From positions 54,398,758-54,462,757 of the forward strand of contig OX485805.1 in NCBI GenBank assembly GCA_950295325.1: a stretch of DNA of 64,000 bases, in the 5' to 3' direction. The notes beneath the pieces are model-generated. The model worked only from the letters and a program-made list of their open reading frames with translations. It did no database searches and had not been told where the DNA came from. Below are positions 1 through 13,501 of this stretch, one piece after another. Source of the DNA: Polytrichum commune. Taxonomy: Eukaryota > Streptophyta > Polytrichopsida > Polytrichales > Polytrichaceae. How positions within the stretch are numbered: position 1 is the first letter of the stretch; every line of letters starts with the position of its first letter. Made by a program: the position numbers and the translations under genes.

Positions 1-477
1 AGTGACATAAAATCCTACATGTCCAATATGGACGATGTTTGGGTTCACATGAATTTTACAGCGAGACAACTCAAACAAATATTCTCGTTGTAAAATGAAG
101 GCAATGGAGATTCTATATATTGCAACGTTTACTTTAACTTTAAATAGTGTGTCTCCAGTCAAAGCATTCTTCAAACCAAATCCCATGACGAACTTGGCTT
201 CTAATAATAAGTGGATTAGAATCTCTCTTGGTCATGGCTTTAGACCGCCAACTATGACCACGAGTATCCTATATCACTTTTTCTCAAGGTCCTTAATCAT
301 GTGTGTAAAACGACCCTCGATGTCATGGAAGTGAATCCTTTGTTTACTTCGAATGTTAGACTTAACATGGGACATGAGTTCAATTTTTTACTTTCTAAAT
401 CCTAGGCATTAAGAAACAAACAAAATAAAACAAATTAAAACCAGACGAAAACAAATAAATAAAATTTGCTATGGAGT

Positions 478-875
478 GGAAAGTGCATGAAAATGGCAAC
501 TCCTCGAAGTGGATCTTATTTAGTCCACATTGACCACAAAACATGGTAAATTTTGGGAGAAATTGACCTTGATTACATGCTTATTTGCTAGGTCTAATTG
601 GATTGTGAGCAACTCTTGTTGTAAAACGTTGCCTTGACTCTAATTTGAGTCCCATAATTGATCCAGAACATTGCAAGAGCATAATAATGCATATGGAAAT
701 TCTTTGAAATTGGCAATTCCCCTTGAGTAGATGATTCTAGCACGGCTTCAAAATGTTTTTGGAGCGATGAAATGTGATACATGTTGTTTGTTGCCTAGTC
801 TAATTGGATGGTTGGACTCACAACTGTTGTGAAACGTCATTGACTTGTTGTGACTTGGAACCCCAAATAATGGAA
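478..875. repeat. Diverged tandem duplication, two units of about 200 bp
   Basis: Two successive blocks (about 478-660 and 690-875) share an ordered set of words: a 'tggcaa(c/t)tcc' start, then 'gcctagtctaattgga' (in the first copy 'gctaggtctaattgga'), then 'gttgtaaaacgttg' against 'gttgtgaaacgtca'. The copies differ enough to be an old duplication. No coding capacity or terminal repeat is evident. Confidence 0.4.
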
Positions 876-1563
876 TTGTGGTGTTATTCAAGAATTTCCG
901 GGATAGATTGCGTGTTCAAAAAGTGTAATAATCTTAAGGTATGTATAAGACCCCCTTGTTAGACCCCGAGTACATTTTCGAGAGTGTCGGTAAAGCTCAC
1001 CTCCAATGTTGCAACAGGTTGGACCATATCACATTCAAAGGAGTCAACATTTACAAGTTCTTGGGAGTATTCCTCTTGGTTTGTGTGGGTGTTGGGATGA
1101 ATGAATTGATGTCATAATAAGGTCACATTTGAGAAGGCCAACTAAAAACAATTTATATTTTTTGCATCATTTTTGGGTAGCTAATGTTATAAGTTATAAG
1201 CGAGTCACATTTTTTAGTTCTTAGACATGTGCTATCTTTTCCTAGTTCAACTCATGGGTTATTTTATTATTCAAGTTACTCCTTTAATCATGGAAATCAT
1301 CATTGATTTCATAAATGAGCATCCTAGTATATACATACCTAACCCTCAAATCCTATGACTATGTTCCACCCAATCATATTGAAAATATTTGTGTGAATCA
1401 AATATTCCCAATCAATCACGTGGGAACCATGAGCCTGCGTTTATGGGACGTAGGTGCGGTTTAATTTGGCCTTTTCATGAGTTCAAAGCATTTGCCTTTG
1501 AAAAAGGTAAGTATTCTTCAAGGTCCCTCTCATTCTTATGATATCCACTTCATGACCTTACTT

Positions 1564-1605
1564 TCACACACACGCACACACACACACATGTGTATATATT
1601 TATAA
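1564..1605. repeat. CA/TG microsatellite
   Basis: A run of CA dinucleotides with one CG interruption, passing into TGTATATATT. It is simple-sequence DNA without other signals. Confidence 0.85.
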
Positions 1606-2508
1606 TTCGATTCAAATGTGAAGGAACACTATAATTACACTAGTGGCAACATTGATTTTGTCTTTCTTTCTTACTCAATCTTTAAATGACTAAGTGACTC
1701 CTCGGACTTTGCATTATACATGATTGCAATTTATGGTTGTTTATAATTGCAATTCAAAGCCATTGGTGTCAACTTGTACAATTACAAAAATCTAAATGAC
1801 TTGGTGGCCCTATTAATAAATTGAACCATAATTGTTATGAAGCAACATTGGAAAGAATTGATGCCATTTATGCATAATTAGTGCCAAAGGAGGATATATG
1901 GGAGCACAACACGATGGAATATATACTTGTGGACCACAAAAAGCGCCCCCTCTTCTTTAGGACCCCATTGCCATTAGAAACTTTGTTATTTTAGTTCTAT
2001 AGTTCCATTCAAAATCATTCAATCATCCACTCTATATATGAAAGGAAAAATTACAGTGTCTCGCATACACATCTTTGTTAAAAAATAGTTGTGGACAAAC
2101 ATTTGAAATTGTCTACATAAATATTCCAAGTTGGGACTTACTATGAATTTTTTGGTATCATGTGGTCCCCACTAGTTGCAACTATGATACAATAGTGTCC
2201 CTCTATAAATAACAATATGAGGCCGTCGTCCCACCGTTCCCCACCGTTTGTGCTTAAAAAGTAATTTAAAAAAAAAAAAAAAACTACATGTGAAAGGATC
2301 CTCCCCCCCCCCCCAAAAAAAAACACAAGACAAAAAACAAAATGTGAAAGTAGGGTGGGAGATGGTGGTGGGTCATGAGGCTTATGGAGCACATGCATGG
2401 GGGCATATGGTTGCATGTGTGTATGGGGTTGGGTTGATCCATGATACTAATTCATATGCATGGGGTGCAATGGGCCATGATGGCATGGGCCCAAATGACA
2501 CTAAATAT

Positions 2509-2702
2509 GATATTTTGTGTCACCTACTATTTGGAAATACACAATGCTAATTTTTCTATTGATGTAATTTGTTTACCAAGTAAAGTTGCTAATGTTTTAT
2601 AATGTCCAAACAACCAGTTTGACATTCGCTAATAAAATTTGAGATATACATTCAATAAATACAACATTGCATACTTCCAAATAATAAGTGACACTAAATA
2701 AC
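2509..2702. mobile_element. MITE, family of three, copy 1
   Basis: The ends are inverted repeats: the left begins GATATTTTGTGTCACCTACT and the right, read in reverse complement, begins GTTATTTAGTGTCACTTATT. Both continue into 'ATTTGGAA'. The interior matches copy 3 (47986-48181) in reverse orientation, including the words 'accaagtaaa', 'aatgtccaaacaacc' and 'attgatgtaa'. The length of about 194 bp agrees with the other two copies. It encodes nothing. The target duplication is not clear, so the superfamily is left open. Confidence 0.7.
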
Positions 2703-4377
2703 ACATGTAATGTAATCATCTACACTGTCCAACAAAACTTGTGTCATCATTTGCATACACATGACAAAGTAATGTAAACTTTTGTTGAATAACATTACAA
2801 TGTCATACAAGCCTCAACCATTTAGTAGTTAAAATTATGGATTAGTGTGGCTAATAGTTAGAGTGTTATCCTCCATTTCTCAAATGCCATAGAATTAAAG
2901 TGTAGCATACCAAATAATGCCATATTGCAAGTGACAACAACCATGCCACGTCACATATGGACAAAGTATTTTCATTGAGAGACTTTATCATAAATCTTCT
3001 TTGAGCACAAAATATATCATGCCATGTGGTCTTGGGAAGCTAGATGTCGTATTTTTGAAATAGCACAATGGTTGTTGTGATTGTGAATGGGCAATGTACC
3101 AAAGCTGCATTGATTTGACGATCCACATTAAACCTTTCAACCAATTACTGGTGTCAAGGGACTAGACAATCCTCATCCCCCCAAAAGAGAGAACAGCGAA
3201 CATCAAGATATTTAAAGGGGTTATCAAGCAAAACATTCTGTCCCCATACTTGATACCATATGTGAATGCCTAAAGCTGTTCAAAATCATTTAGTACTAAA
3301 GCTTGCTTACCAAATTGCTAACAAATCATCACAGTGTAATTTAGAGTTACAGAAAGAAGTGACAGATTAACTTCCCCACAAAATGCAGTATTCTTGCGTT
3401 TGAATGTGCCAATCCTAGTGCGTTTGGCACATGACTACCCAAACTTGCCAAAGTGTTGGGAATAGGTGCCAGTACCTTATAAGAACTCCCAAGGGTACCA
3501 TTGCGTCCCTCGATACATATACAATTTTAAAAGAGTCACGGCCACCATTCCCACTTGTAGTTTTGAGTTGTGTATTCCATGGGGTTGCCTCCAGAAATTG
3601 GCATTCTGGCACTCAGACTGCCCAAAACCAAGAAACTTGTGAAATTTCGTGCCACCTTAAGGTGAGTGGACCACCTGTGGCCAAGAGCCAACACACGGTA
3701 AGGTACTGAGCTCTCCCTTCCTAGTCATATGAAGTTGTGCATATGAAGTTTTGCCATTTGTTTAAAAGATGGGAAAGGAGGCACCTTAATATAATACAAT
3801 ACTCTTTTTCCCATTTGGTGGATTTCTCCGTCCTCTAATTTAAGTCCCAGAGCTGACAGTATAAAGCTATGTCAAACTCCCAAATTTAGAGGAATTTGGG
3901 TCTGTTTATAATACTGAAACTCAGGAATCATTGAATACAATAAAGAGGTGTCCCTTGCCCCCAAAGCATGAGGGAGGTAGGTAATGCATGCCCTTGATTG
4001 AGGCAAGAAATTGTTGGGAAGATCCTTGTATCGATAAATTTAAAATGTAGATTGGTGGGCAGTAGTAGCCTGCCCGGTGCATTCAAAGATGGTCACTGGT
4101 CCGTTTGTTGAGGTATATATGCAACTTAAGTTATAGCTGAGAGGGGTCAGATTGAAAGATTCAACAAAGTTGCACATAATTGTTTCATGTTACACATCGC
4201 GTCCGAACTTGGAAGCTGAGTCAAGTTACACGTTGCATCCAATTTTGTCAAGCCTTCTGACCCCACAGAACATAATAGGAGTACGTAAATTAACCCCTAC
4301 CATAGCACAGGTTTATGCATCTCACTCAATGTTGGTTGTGAAAATTTGGTGGACAAGTTTTGAGGTTAAAACGGGGT
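2703..4377. other. Intergenic tract
   Basis: No recognisable gene, RNA or element is seen. Overlapping short frames occur on both strands at about 3415-3709, but neither has a family signature or a codon pattern that favours it over the other. Confidence 0.5.
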
Positions 4378-4830
4378 TTATCCGTAGGATCTTGAAACAT
4401 GGGAGATGAGTTGTTTTGAGGGGGAAATTTGGACATGAATAACCTTTTGGATTTTTAGATGATAACATTTGAAGGAAGATGCACAAGAAAATGCCATGTT
4501 TGATCCCCCAAAGGAGATATTTGACCAATCGAATTTACATGGAAAATGAGTGGAATGCTTGTGTGATCGACTAGATGGGCACAACTCAATAGTTAAGCAC
4601 TTCCACAAATTCTCTTGCCAAAATGTGCAAACCATAATAGCTAGCCACCTTGCATTCGGAGCATGTAAACCGTCCCAAATTTCTAACCACATACATGCAA
4701 AGAATTCTTTGAAAATTAAAGATTGTCCACATGTTAAATTAAAAAGGACATGTGGGAGCTCATAGGCCGTTTTTAGATGAACACCACAAAATATTTCACT
4801 CTTACCAAAATTAACACCAATGAAGTTCAT
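4378..4830 (-). pseudogene. Possible L1-type LINE reverse transcriptase remnant
   Basis: An open frame of 150 codons on the minus strand begins with a phrase like the segment after the catalytic core of plant L1 reverse transcriptases: 'VNFGKSEIFCG' (the family usually has a 'N..KSe..fg' phrase there). A leucine/cysteine-rich stretch and 'W....V....' spacing follow. Catalytic YADD, endonuclease and zinc-finger regions are not visible around it. If the assignment is right, this is a short, decayed internal fragment. A chance open frame remains possible. Confidence 0.35.
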
Positions 4831-5385
4831 GAAAGTTTACATCGGAGTGGCAACCATTGATTGGTAGGACATTTAAGTATGTTGTGTTGCATGATGTAAG
4901 ATGATGTTATCACTTACTTGATGCGAACATAAGCGTAGCATAAAAAGTATAGTTGATTGGCTAGACCGTAGTAATACACTAACTCTAGAACACAACGCTC
5001 AAATAGGGTGCATTATGTAACACATGTCCCATTGCCAATGGTAAAATTTGTTGCGCCAACACATGCATATCATGCGATTGAAGACTATGTAGTTTCCCAT
5101 TTACCACATGTAACCTCATTGCACTTTAATAGCCTATCCAAGCTTTTTAATTTCTTATACAAGACATAAACCCAAATATTACAATATAGTTATCCAATGT
5201 TCCCAAGCTTCAATTTAGACCCTTAGGAGGATGCATGGTCTATCATGCAACCACAATTTTGGTTGCGTGTACACACCCTGCATATTTTCCCTCTTAACAA
5301 CACTGTCTTATTTGCCAAGCATGGTCCTCAAAACATTGCCGATTACATTACACTCCATATGCATGACGTTCAACGTATGTTTGAT

Positions 5386-5799
5386 CTCGGGGAGTGCACT
5401 TAAAGTTAAGACTAGGAATCACGTGAGTGCGTACTTTTGACCCCCTTGTGTATGTACTAAAAAATCATCTAAAAATTGTTAAAAAAATATGAAGTTGTTA
5501 AACACAATCTAAATTTCTTGTTGTATAAATTTCAAAAAAAATCAATTATAAATATTTTTAAATTTATTTTTGAAGCAAAAAACAATGCATTTTAGTTCAA
5601 ACTTCTATCATTTTTTTTTAATAATTTTTAAAAACTTTTCGTCCTGAAATTTATACCAAGTGATAGATATATACGTAATGATTTGGCACTTAAAAAGTCT
5701 TAATTTAAGAACTATTTTAAGGCCAAGTATTGTAGGGGGTATGCCATTAAAACGCACTCACGTGTATTCCTAATCTTAACTTTAAGTGCACTCCCCGGG
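5386..5799. mobile_element. MITE with about 45-bp inverted ends and 8-bp target duplication
   Basis: The left end starts CTCGGGGAGTGCACTTAAAG. The reverse complement of the right end starts CCCGGGGAGTGCACTTAAAG, and the match continues for about 45 bp with few differences. The direct repeat TGTTTGAT flanks the element at 5378-5385 and 5800-5807. An 8-bp duplication is what hAT transposases make, so this is probably a 414-bp non-autonomous hAT-type element. The interior is AT-rich and non-coding. The core GGGAGTGCACT recurs at the ends of elements at 37423 and, as GGGGTGCACTTAGTG, at 41870. Confidence 0.85.
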
Positions 5800-5807
5800 T
5801 GTTTGAT

Positions 5808-8800
5808 GAGCAAGTGATGTCCAAAAACCATACCCACATGTATATACAACATAATATTCCTCCCTAGTGAGAAAATTGAATCCTAAAATATTAAAAAATG
5901 CAAGCATTTCCTACACAAGCCAATTGAATACGTCAACAATTCCATGAACACCACACATGCACACGTTATGCAACAAGAGTAAGTCACCTTACCTCCTAGT
6001 CAGGTAGTCAAAAACATGTGCTTCTCTTCTTAATTCATGTCACCCAAGCTAGATATTCCCTCAAAGGCCTAGTCCCATCCGTTACTAAGGCCTCTCTTGA
6101 GCCTCCATATTTGCACATGTGAACGTGTAATACACAGAGGTGTTGTTCCCCACTTTGGGATGTGATTGAAAGCCACACAAGGTTGTCTTAGTGAGTGCAT
6201 TATGTGCAACCATTTATGGTGTTGGTTGCCGTACACCATCTTCCACAGTTGATGTGAATATTGTTCACAAGCACTAGAACCACAAAGTTGGGCATCCAAC
6301 ATAGCCTTTTGTTGCACACCCATTGAAGTAGACCAATCCCGGGAATTTTGTTATGATGGATAGACACAAACCCATCCAATTAACCAATTTTTTTTCCTTG
6401 GCTCACGAGGAGATCCCAAACCCACAAACTTGGGAACTATAGCTCTTGCAACTCCTTGATTATAGGCACAAAAAGACATTGAGGTTCTTAGATGTAGGTG
6501 CATTTGGGCTAGGAATCAATAGCATCAACAATGTGAAGAACTTTTTGCACATTAGCCATGGTGGGAGGTTTGCAATTATGACAAGCATGGGCCATATGGA
6601 CCACTTGCTACTCATAAAGGAGAAGGGATTGACCTGTTGCAAGGAATAGCCGAACATTGTGATGATCACATGCTGCTAGGCTGAGGAATTGCCTAAATTC
6701 CTCATAGCTTGGTTTTCACTTCTATTGTGAAGCCCACCATGTTAGAAACCCAAAATCTTTGACAAGCCGTGCTTTCATTTTAGTCTTGGGATGATAGGAA
6801 AATGTTTGAAGACCTTCATAGGCTTCTAGTAGCGTAGCTATTATTTAGACTTAGCATTTTGAGTCAGGTACAATTCATGTGTAGGTGTATGTAGTGGAGG
6901 GTGCTTGAGGGGTGTCCTGCACATCAAGAATGATATGTTTAGCACTTGCCCAAGAATTAAGGGGCAAGGAGTGCATTTTTGCTATGGCATAATAAATGAG
7001 GCAAAAATATCTATTGAGAAATTATGGCTTGTATGTCTTTTGGGACGATCAGTGCGGGGATAGAGCCTATTTTCCTTCAAATAATGAATGTCGGGGAATA
7101 TCTTATATTTTAAGTGCATTATGTTGTGTCCATTTTGATTGGTGCATGCATGCCATCAACGAGTCAAATTTAGTGAGATTGATATGAATTTCATATCAAA
7201 ATGCAAGCATATTTCCATGTCCATCAGGTGAATTGTCATTGTACTCATTTAACTTCTATTGAAAAGCATATGTCTTTGAGCATACACTTAGGTGTGGATT
7301 GTGTCCATGGAATGTTGATGTCCATGTGTGACCCTTCCAATGACATAGGAATCTCTTAGTCTTACATGGCCTTAAAATGCGTTGTGCCAATACATTATAA
7401 AATATTATGAATTGGGACTTTATATGTCCACGACTATATGGTAATAGAAGCAATAATATCGTCCAACATTAAATCCTTGTTGCCTAGGCAATTTCGTATC
7501 ATATATGTCATTGATTGTTGCAACATGCTATGGACACCAAGGATGTCCAGTGTGACTTGTCCCTCGTGGATGGGACCGGTTATATGATTCCTTGGTAACT
7601 ATTGGTTATGACTTACCATGGTAACCATATTCTTGGTTATATGTTATGTCAGGAACACCATAGACGTTGGTAGTGATTTAGTTGAGAAGAGGACTCTTGC
7701 TGCATCACACACAAAATTGATAACATAATGCATGTCATTGGAATGTTAGGCTCTGTATACTTTGATTTACCATAGTTAAATATTGATAGATATGGTTTCC
7801 AATTCCAAAGCACTCTGATGGTTCAAGTAACAATGACGTTGTTTCAGAGATCTCATACACTTATTGGTGTCAGTTTTTTTTTAATCAAAGAGAATGAGCA
7901 CTTGGCAGTGATGTTCTTAAAATCACTTGCCATTTCCATGACACATGAGTATGTGTATCGTTGTCCAGGACTATTTGGAAACTAGACTTGTCATGGTCTG
8001 GTTGTTAAACTGTTGGTCAAAAAAGATGGGAGAATTATCAAGAAGAGATTGGAGACGACCCACACTCTATGATGATGTTTTCCACAAAACAGTTGTGATC
8101 TCCACATGTTGGAATGAATGGCAAATTGGCTCCTGGTGTGATCACAGCTAACACAGTTGCAAAACCCACAAACATTTGACTCAAATCTCTGCTAAAGTTA
8201 TTCACCACACATAAACATCACTGGTTGTCGTCTCCTACCAGTTTGTTAATTTTATGCGAGTTGATCTCGGATGGGTGACCTTCCAAGCACTGGATTTCCG
8301 GTGCACCATGCCACCTATAGTTCACCTGCATTTCAACTAACCATGAGGAAACCTAGCACTAATGTGTTTTGACTGCGTTAATGTCAACTTATTGAGCAAC
8401 AATGATATCGCAAATGTGACACTTTCTCTCATTGAAAACTAAGAACGTCACAAAGTTGACAAACAAATATGACATTAAATCCATCATTTTCGAGTAGTGT
8501 AGAGGCTTGCCCTTGGGGGATACAAGTGTCAGCCGGCTTGTCCGTGCCCTTCCAAGGTGTTCACCTTCGAATGAAAGCAATAGTCTTTCGGGGCCCCTCC
8601 GATTCTCATAATGTCCATTTTGTGATCACACTTAGACTTAGACCAACCTGAAAATGAAGCACCGGTGACAACATCAGAGTTGTCTTTCTTTTCTTTTTCT
8701 TTTTTGCGAGTTGATTTCTGCAACTTTGGCAATGTACGTCAGCGGCAGCCACCCGGCCACTCAATTCATCTCCTGCTGTCGCATAGACATCGTGCACTCC

Positions 8801-9454
8801 CAGACTTGGTGACTCCACTGATTTTCTGTTGTTGGCGCATGGATCGAGCTAAGCTTGTTTTGTTGCATCTGGGTCTGATACAGCAAAGAAAAGGAGGTGT
8901 GAGAAACTTCCAAGAGGATGTGTGTGCATTAGTTAAGTAAGTACCTGCAATCCAGCTAAACTAGATTCATAGCGAGTACTGACGCCCCTAAAACCAATGA
9001 CTAAGGGCAAGACTAAGTTAGGTTAGAGGCTTGAGCCATCCCTGGAGGCTTGAGCCTTCCCCACCACAGCTCACTTGTGAGCTGTGTGGGTCACTTGCTT
9101 CCTGTCTGTCGCTTCTGCCGTCAACACTCACAGCTCTCTGGCTCCAGGACTTGATTTGATGGGCCACCGCCCAAATATTGAGCTGCTAATCGTCTCGCTG
9201 TTTAGACCGCTTTCCTTCCCTACAACTATGTTATATGCAGAGAGCCTTGTATGTACAGTACAGTATGTAGATGGGTTGAGTCAACTTCGAGTACATATAT
9301 AAAACTTAGACAACAGAATACTAGGGCTACTACCAGACGATATCGTGCAGAAAGTAATCACATCATGAATCTCAATCGACTCAGCTTACTGGCAGGTGGA
9401 GAAGACTATCAGTTTCCAGACTTGTGTATTGGCATCACGTACTACAAGGAATGC
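5808..9454. other. Intergenic tract
   Basis: No gene is supported. Short open frames exist on both strands (about 6069-6323, 6446-6669, 8389-8940) without recognisable domains. The only structured signal is a 5S rRNA-like stretch at 8256-8290, listed separately. Confidence 0.5.
8256..8290 (+). pseudogene. 5S rRNA-like fragment (3' half)
   Basis: The segment GCGAG...GGATGGGTGACC resembles the internal promoter and 3' half of plant 5S rRNA, where a GCGAG motif is followed about ten bases later by GGATGGGTGACC. The flanks do not continue the 5S match clearly, so this is at most a fragment. It could be a 5S-derived SINE, a Cassandra-type TRIM remnant or chance similarity. Confidence 0.3.
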
Positions 9455-9786
9455 GGGTGTTATTCGGTTACTTTGCTTAATTGAACACCTATATGTGATT
9501 GGTGAGTGGTTTGGTGAGGATTAGAGAACAAACATAATAAAGACACATGTTTAAAAGAGATTGAAATATGCTTTTAAATTGTAGTAAATGTGAATTGGAA
9601 AAAAGTGTGTCTTCAGTTTAAAAATCAACAAACTTTCAAACACCATAACTAAATTAGGGGAAGTTTTTTTTCAATCCAATTTTTGTTGATGCTTCACTGT
9701 AGATTTGGTAATGCAACACAATTTTTTTTGGTTGTAAATCTAATCATTAAAGTTGGAGACCTTGAAAATCTAACCGAATAACACCC
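9455..9786. mobile_element. MITE with GGGTGTTATTCGGTTA termini
   Basis: The first 16 bases, GGGTGTTATTCGGTTA, are repeated inverted at the right end (TAACCGAATAACACCC), giving a 332-bp non-coding unit. A diverged relative begins at 38826 and shares the phrases 'acacctatat', 'gacacat(g/a)tttaaaagagattg' and 'ggggaag'. No unambiguous target-site duplication is seen, so the superfamily is open. Confidence 0.75.
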
Positions 9787-12290
9787 ACATATCTTATGTA
9801 TGTCCTTTTATATGCAGGTGATGTGATTCAGCTTGCAGCCATTGAACATTGATGAGGAAAGCCACGTCCCATATCTAATGTACATATATGAGTACAGGTG
9901 TTTCCATATTATATATTAGAGTGACAACTAGGCTTTGAAGTGAATTGTATAGGTAGAACACAAAGTGGGTTTGATTCATCGTGCCACTGACATTTGCAAG
10001 GAATACTAACACATCAACACATAAGTACTGTTTACTGAGGAGAAAACCTGTCAACATCAGAGGCATTGTAGTGGAGAAGCTGAGATCTGATCTGGGTGGA
10101 TGGTTTTAAATCAATACTGTATATCATGTTCAGTTCAATAAGTACTAACAACTTTAATATAAATTATCACACAGAATCTGCTGGTATCTTTGTGAAGCAA
10201 TTTGATATACTCATAATTAAGTTGTCACATTGTATAGTACTTAAGCTTTTCCTTGGAAACCTGTGGTTCAAGTATACTCATCAATGTCATGGATTTTAGG
10301 GTACTCAACATCAATATATGGACTGCTTGCATGGCATTTGCTTATTGGCGCAGGAGACCTCAGAAACATGATAATTTGCAAGTCGCTTGGTATAGGTAGT
10401 TTACATCATAGCGTGTTCAACAAAATAGACATCCTTTCATGAGAGGTGTTGTTTAAAAAGGTAGGGCTAATATCATAATGTTATCAGTCGAAATTATGCA
10501 AGGATCCAGGAGTTGTTACCAAGCCCTAACTTGAAGATTTCAGTGAAGCCATGTAGAAGTCATGGTTGCACAAGTTCACCAGGGAATCTGTTCAAGCCCA
10601 ATCATCCAAATAGTAAGGTTGAAAAATTGGAGGAGGTATATCTTCATGATACATCATTTTGTGTGTCATTTCCAACGTCTTACGAGGTCATATCTCAAAA
10701 TGTCTCGTGCTTAAAACCATGTACGGTGCAGGAACTGCATGGTGCAATAAGTTAAGTAGCCACTATGTAATGAGGTAGAAGCACCTATAACGGACACTTT
10801 GAGCACTTGAGGTCCCCTCAACATGTATAAAATACTTCAAAAATTTCTAGTTTATTCATAAGAAGGCTAATGCATTTAAAGTTCATACATTTTGCGATTT
10901 AAATTTGATTGATGGAAGTCAAGATGTCTTTGTAATCCAAAGTGCATAATTTTGACCAATGACATTTTGTCTTTTTAAATCAATGAATTACGTTGTAAGT
11001 TCTTAGAATGATATAAATAGTGTTCATGTTGAAATACGCAACTCAACTTTGGGACAAAATGTTAGCAGGAAATCCCTGACGGATTTTGACGCTTTTATGT
11101 CTAAAAGTATATATATGACTAACTTGAAGAAAACCTTTTGGCACAAACATGCATGAAAACCGTAGAGGAGGTACAGCGCCAGGCATCTCCTTACCCAGGA
11201 AGGACATACATAGGACATAATATACATTAAGCGGTGCTGCCATGGTTTCTCACAGTTTCTATAAATAGATAACACGAGCAATCTGATCCGTGAAGGTAAT
11301 AACACGTGAAGGCAAACATCATGTGTGAGGACAATTCATTTTTCTATGTACTGTATGTTATGATCATGAATTACAGGAGCAATTTGAGCTTGGACTCGAT
11401 GACGTAAGCCTTTTCTTTCATTCAGCATGTGGGGATCCCTCATTTTGTCTTGTCTTCCAATTTCTAAATTAATGGTCCCAAAATAAAGGAAAAGTAAAGG
11501 CAAAACTTGGATCAATTATTCTGTTACTGTGTGTACAAAATATAAACATATAACATAGAGGCTCCTCTTAGTATTTCATCTAAGGTAGAGGGTGTTATAT
11601 TCAACACCCCACTCAAAAGCAAAACTTATAAACACATTGTAATCTTGTATTCAGAGCACACCTTATATCATACAAATGTCTCCGACGCAAAGTGGAGATG
11701 AATTCGGGTGAAAAGTGGGGTGATTGCGGGCAAATGCAAGGTTGGTTTTGGGTGAAAGTGGGATGGGATTTGACCAAGCATCAAATTATGGTTGGGGGTG
11801 GCTTGCGTATATGTATTTATTAAGAATCCACATGCAAAACAACTAAGTTTTTTATTGGGTGGAAAGTTGGTTCTTGTGCAGGGCAGTTTGGACAAAAGGT
11901 GGGGCTGGTTTTGGGAGAAAAGGGGGTTGGTATTGGGTGAAAAATGAAAGCATTTTGGGTGAGTGTTGGGCCGGTTTGGGGAGCCGTTTGCAATGGAAAA
12001 ATCGGGAGTCTAGGGATGGATTTAGGAAGCTATGGGTAAGTGACTTCAATAATTTGTAGTATATTTAGATGATGTGCAATTTCTTTTATTTTTGTTTCTA
12101 CTATGTCTAAGCCAATTTGCTAAGCCAATCATGCATACCAATAATCTAAATGAACTCCAAAAAAAGGCTACATCACTTAAATTGTCCGTTCAACCTTATA
12201 ATGATGTTGAAATGTAGTTTCCACATGGGATTCAAGTAGTTTGCAACCAATGTAAGAATAAAACATGGTAAACTTTGAGGGGAAAACAAT
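9787..12290. other. Intergenic tract
   Basis: Nothing recognisable is seen. A G-rich, W-codon-rich stretch at about 11690-12010 gives opposing short open frames from repeated 'ttgggtgaaa' words. It looks like degenerate simple repeats rather than a gene. Confidence 0.5.
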
Positions 12291-12299
12291 CAAAACACA

Positions 12300-13468
12300 A
12301 CCTAAGCCAAATTTCTTCTTTTCCCAACACTATATGGCTTGTACATTAATGAACTTGAAACATATTTGGACAAGATTGATAGAGATTCTCCATGTTCATT
12401 CAACATAATGTTTGCCATCCTCCTCTATGTTGATGTTGGTTTTTTTGTTCTATAAATCAAGAGCAAGGTTACAAAGACTTTTGAACAAGCTATATGAGTT
12501 ATGCACTTCCTTTAGCCTTGACGTCAATTTATCTAAGATCAAAATTATGATCTTTGGTTGTAACAAAAGGAAATGAATCCACGAGGCCTTCTACCTAGGC
12601 AAGGACCAAATTGAGATAACCCTTGAATATAAATATATTGGGATTCATTTCTATTCACTGGGTTACTTTGGGATATTTATCAAGCTAAAGGCAATGAATT
12701 GCATGTATTAAACCTGATGACCACCTTAAGAAAGAAGCAACATTTGGAGGCATATGTTGGGGACTCAAATCCCATTTATTCAAGGCTTTGGTGCTTCCAA
12801 TTGTTTGCACATATGACACTAAAATTTGGGGAAGTGACTTGGAAAATTCTCATTGGAAGGTTCTTGAGAAGGGCACGAAGATACATATGATATCTCACAT
12901 CCAAGTGTGTTCTTTGACAACCTAACATATTTTGTTGGCCGAATTTGGAGGACTTTTCATGGAGTAGTTAACTTGCTAACCATGGGTTTTCAACAACGGC
13001 TTGCCACCTACTCTCCTCTTGGGTAGTCAATCAAGCAACCTCACTTTCTTGACACCTTGCCGCACAAGGATTTGACAATTGGTACAAATCGACAACCATG
13101 TGGAAGGCATCACGGGGTCTATCTCATTGACCCCAAGCCCATGGCAACCCAATACCGTTAAAAATCACATTGGATGATCTCAAGGAGGCTTTGCTTGCTA
13201 AAGAGTGACTTCCATCTCTTGGGGAAGAAACTAGATTACCTCCACCTCAAGGATTTTCTCAAGTACTTGGATGTGGATTGTAATTGAAGCAACCATTTAC
13301 ACCACCACAACACACGATTGTTGATGCTTATTGCATCTCAAATCATAGACTTGTCATTGAAACTGGACAAGGCTCAACTATTCCTATCTCTAGAGACAAT
13401 GAATTTTTCAACTTTTGCTCTTGTAATATAGTTGAAATCGTCTTTCTTTCAATTGACCATCAAACCGA

Positions 13469-13470
<2 letters not shown>
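12300..13470 (+). pseudogene. Decayed LINE reverse transcriptase, C-terminal half
   Basis: Conceptual translation across several frames gives the late motifs of a non-LTR reverse transcriptase: an 'LSP.LFGLYI.ELE'-like phrase near 12310-12345, the catalytic box near 12419-12445 decayed to 'ILLYVDVGF' (intact elements have YADD), then 'LDVNLSK.K' and a 'YLGI' phrase near 12640. A post-RT region with 'EIWG'-like and 'LAEFGEL' words follows, and the C-terminal zinc-finger start 'FCSCNIVE' lies near 13425. Multiple frameshifts and stops mean it cannot be active. It is a different LINE lineage from the RLE-bearing fragments at 20716 and 46362. The boundaries are approximate. Confidence 0.7.
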
Positions 13471-13500
<30 letters not shown>

Positions 13501-13501
13501 A
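13471..13501. repeat. CT microsatellite
   Basis: A (CT)n run with a single A interruption directly follows the LINE remnant. Confidence 0.85.

Larger units (their letters stand above)
1..2508. other. AT-rich intergenic tract
   Basis: No convincing coding region is seen. The open frames are short and show no family motif. The tract holds a diverged two-copy duplication (478-875), a CA microsatellite near 1565-1605, and A-run/C-run low-complexity DNA at about 2268-2325. The frames across those runs are artefacts of the low complexity. Confidence 0.6.

Noticed and set aside
2141-2550. Opposing 91- and 100-codon frames
   Set aside because: Both depend on A-runs and C-runs, and no domain is seen.
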